Below are positions 5,812-6,376 of a stretch of DNA of 6,376 nucleotides, piece by piece. The translations under genes were made by a program, and so were the position numbers. The notes beneath the pieces were generated by a model. That model did no database searches. It had not been told where the DNA came from and saw only the letters and a list, made by a program, of their open reading frames with translations. This stretch comes from Candidatus Woesearchaeota archaeon (GTDB lineage: Archaea; Nanobdellota; Nanobdellia; Woesearchaeales; JAGVYJ01), in the NCBI GenBank assembly GCA_018303315.1, contig JAGVYJ010000019.1, forward strand, positions 1 through 6,376. The letters run 5' to 3'. How positions within the stretch are numbered: the stretch's first letter is position 1; each line of letters opens with the position of its first letter.

Positions 5812-6297
5812 TCACGGCGTCCAGCTGGCCTTGCCGGGTGCGCATGCCATTATGACCCTGTTGCCCAGTATCATCGGCACGAATTCCGCCTGCATGAGCT
5901 GGCCGTACTTGGTCTGGTCGTATGGGATTGTCACAGTGAGGGGCAGGCTTCCTTCCTGGATTCCTGAGTTGGGCAGCTCGCTTGCGAAATTTGCGTTGTT
6001 GGTGCCGTAAACCAGGGCCCTTATCCCTTCAATCCTCACCACCCCGACATTCTCTATCTGCGCAACTATCCTGCTGTTGCTGCCCGAGCCTTCCAGCTTA
6101 ATCTGCGGCCCGTTTATGTCTTTTATGGCAACTTTCACCCCTGCGCATTCACCATAGGCAGCCCCTGTGGGAAGTTCACCGCCGACAAGGGTTCTGCCGA
6201 AGTTCATCACCACTGCGCCGAGGGCGACAGCAAAGGCAATAAGAAGCACTGTGGCTATCAAAGGCGATATCCCTCTTCTTCCCGAAAGCATGCTCAT
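5812..6297 (-). CDS. Archaeal type IV pilin-like protein
   Basis: A 161-residue secreted or surface protein with a class III (prepilin) signal peptide. A short basic leader ends in GRRG (6-9), followed directly by the hydrophobic helix ISPLIATVLLIAFAVALG (10-27). The RRG-ISP junction is the pattern cut by archaeal prepilin peptidases (PibD/EppA-like), probably after Gly9. The helix would assemble into a filament core; the rest (about 41-161) is a small beta-rich domain on the outside, with an IENVGVVRIEG strand motif (81-91). Two cysteines, Cys51 just after the helix and Cys152 near the C-terminus, could form a disulfide closing the head. The start is uncertain: ATG at 6297 lies three bases from GGAGG, whereas ATG at 6291 (two residues shorter) lies nine bases from it. 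No pilus ATPase, platform protein or peptidase is visible, so its filament partners lie elsewhere. It could be an adhesion pilin, a minor pilin or an archaellin-like subunit. Confidence 0.85.
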   Translation of the reverse strand: MSMLSGRRGISPLIATVLLIAFAVALGAVVMNFGRTLVGGELPTGAAYGECAGVKVAIKDINGPQIKLEGSGSNSRIVAQIENVGVVRIEGIRALVYGTNNANFASELPNSGIQEGSLPLTVTIPYDQTKYGQLMQAEFVPMILGNRVIMACAPGKASWTP

Positions 6298-6300
6298 AAT

Positions 6301-6305
6301 CCTCC
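6301..6305 (-). promoter_or_regulatory. Shine-Dalgarno site of the pilin-like gene
   Basis: GGAGG on the minus strand, the strongest ribosome binding site in the window. It lies three bases before the ATG at 6297 and nine before the in-frame ATG at 6291. The spacing favours the shorter start slightly. Confidence 0.65.
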
Positions 6306-6313
6306 AATTTGAC

Positions 6314-6340
6314 TATTTAAACATTCTCCTTTTTATAATT
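6314..6340 (-). promoter_or_regulatory. Promoter region of the pilin-like gene
   Basis: Two TATA-like elements are present on the minus strand: AATTATAAAA (6340-6331) and TTTAAATA (6321-6314). The distal one predicts initiation near 6310, giving a leader of about 13 bases that contains the GGAGG site. The proximal one predicts initiation near 6291, which would remove that site. The distal box is therefore the better candidate. Confidence 0.45.
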
Positions 6341-6353
6341 TAATAAAACCACG

Positions 6354-6376
6354 ATGAAAAACATGGGCATGACAAC
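6354..6376 (+). CDS. Possible start of a divergent gene, cut by window edge
   Basis: Three in-frame ATGs (6354, 6363, 6369) open a frame to the window end, reading MKNMGMTT. A TATA-like TTTATAAT on the plus strand (6332-6339) would place initiation near 6361, just before the ATG at 6363. Too short to identify; reported only because promoter and start spacing agree. Confidence 0.25.

Overview
The window is archaeal chromosome. The evidence is an archaeal/eukaryotic-type EF-2 with the diphthamide histidine at residue 600, an archaeal uS7, a prepilin with a class III signal peptide, and TATA-like boxes at archaeal distances from start codons. Insertions in the nucleoside diphosphate kinase and uS7, and the form of the two HIT proteins, resemble what I remember of DPANN-type archaea (Woesearchaeota, Pacearchaeota and relatives). 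That lineage call is inference from memory and not the result of a search. Coding density is very high and gene junctions are extremely tight. No RNA genes, CRISPR arrays, insertion sequences or phage genes are visible.

Layout, left to right. Plus strand: the 3' part of ndk (cut by the window edge), EF-2 one base later, and uS7 directly abutting the EF-2 stop; these three look like one transcription unit. After a 45-bp gap with a TATA-like box comes pyruvate kinase, probably on its own leaderless transcript. Pyruvate kinase then meets a minus-strand gene tail to tail, sharing the four bases CTAG as both stop codons. Minus strand, read right to left: a small archaeal type IV pilin-like protein with a strong Shine-Dalgarno site, then a promoter and two translationally coupled HIT-domain proteins joined by an ATGA overlap. 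At the far right edge a possible divergent plus-strand ORF begins but is cut off.

Functionally the plus-strand block is GTP supply (Ndk), translocation (EF-2), small-subunit assembly (uS7) and glycolytic ATP production (Pyk). The usual archaeal str-operon order (rps12-rps7-fusA-tuf) is broken: fusA precedes rps7, and pyk rather than tuf follows.

The most interesting signal is the HIT pair. Both proteins keep a complete putative zinc site (CxxC plus two histidines) and the outer histidines of the triad. Both have lost the central histidine that is the nucleophile in characterised HIT enzymes: it is Ser in one and Met in the other. Together with the ATGA coupling and a shared linker-plus-short-tail architecture, this suggests a paired, possibly heterodimeric, non-hydrolytic nucleotide-binding or regulatory module. 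A second point is the pyruvate kinase, which has RINTAFG where RxNxSHG is usual, changing one of its potassium ligands. I found no larger undescribed system.
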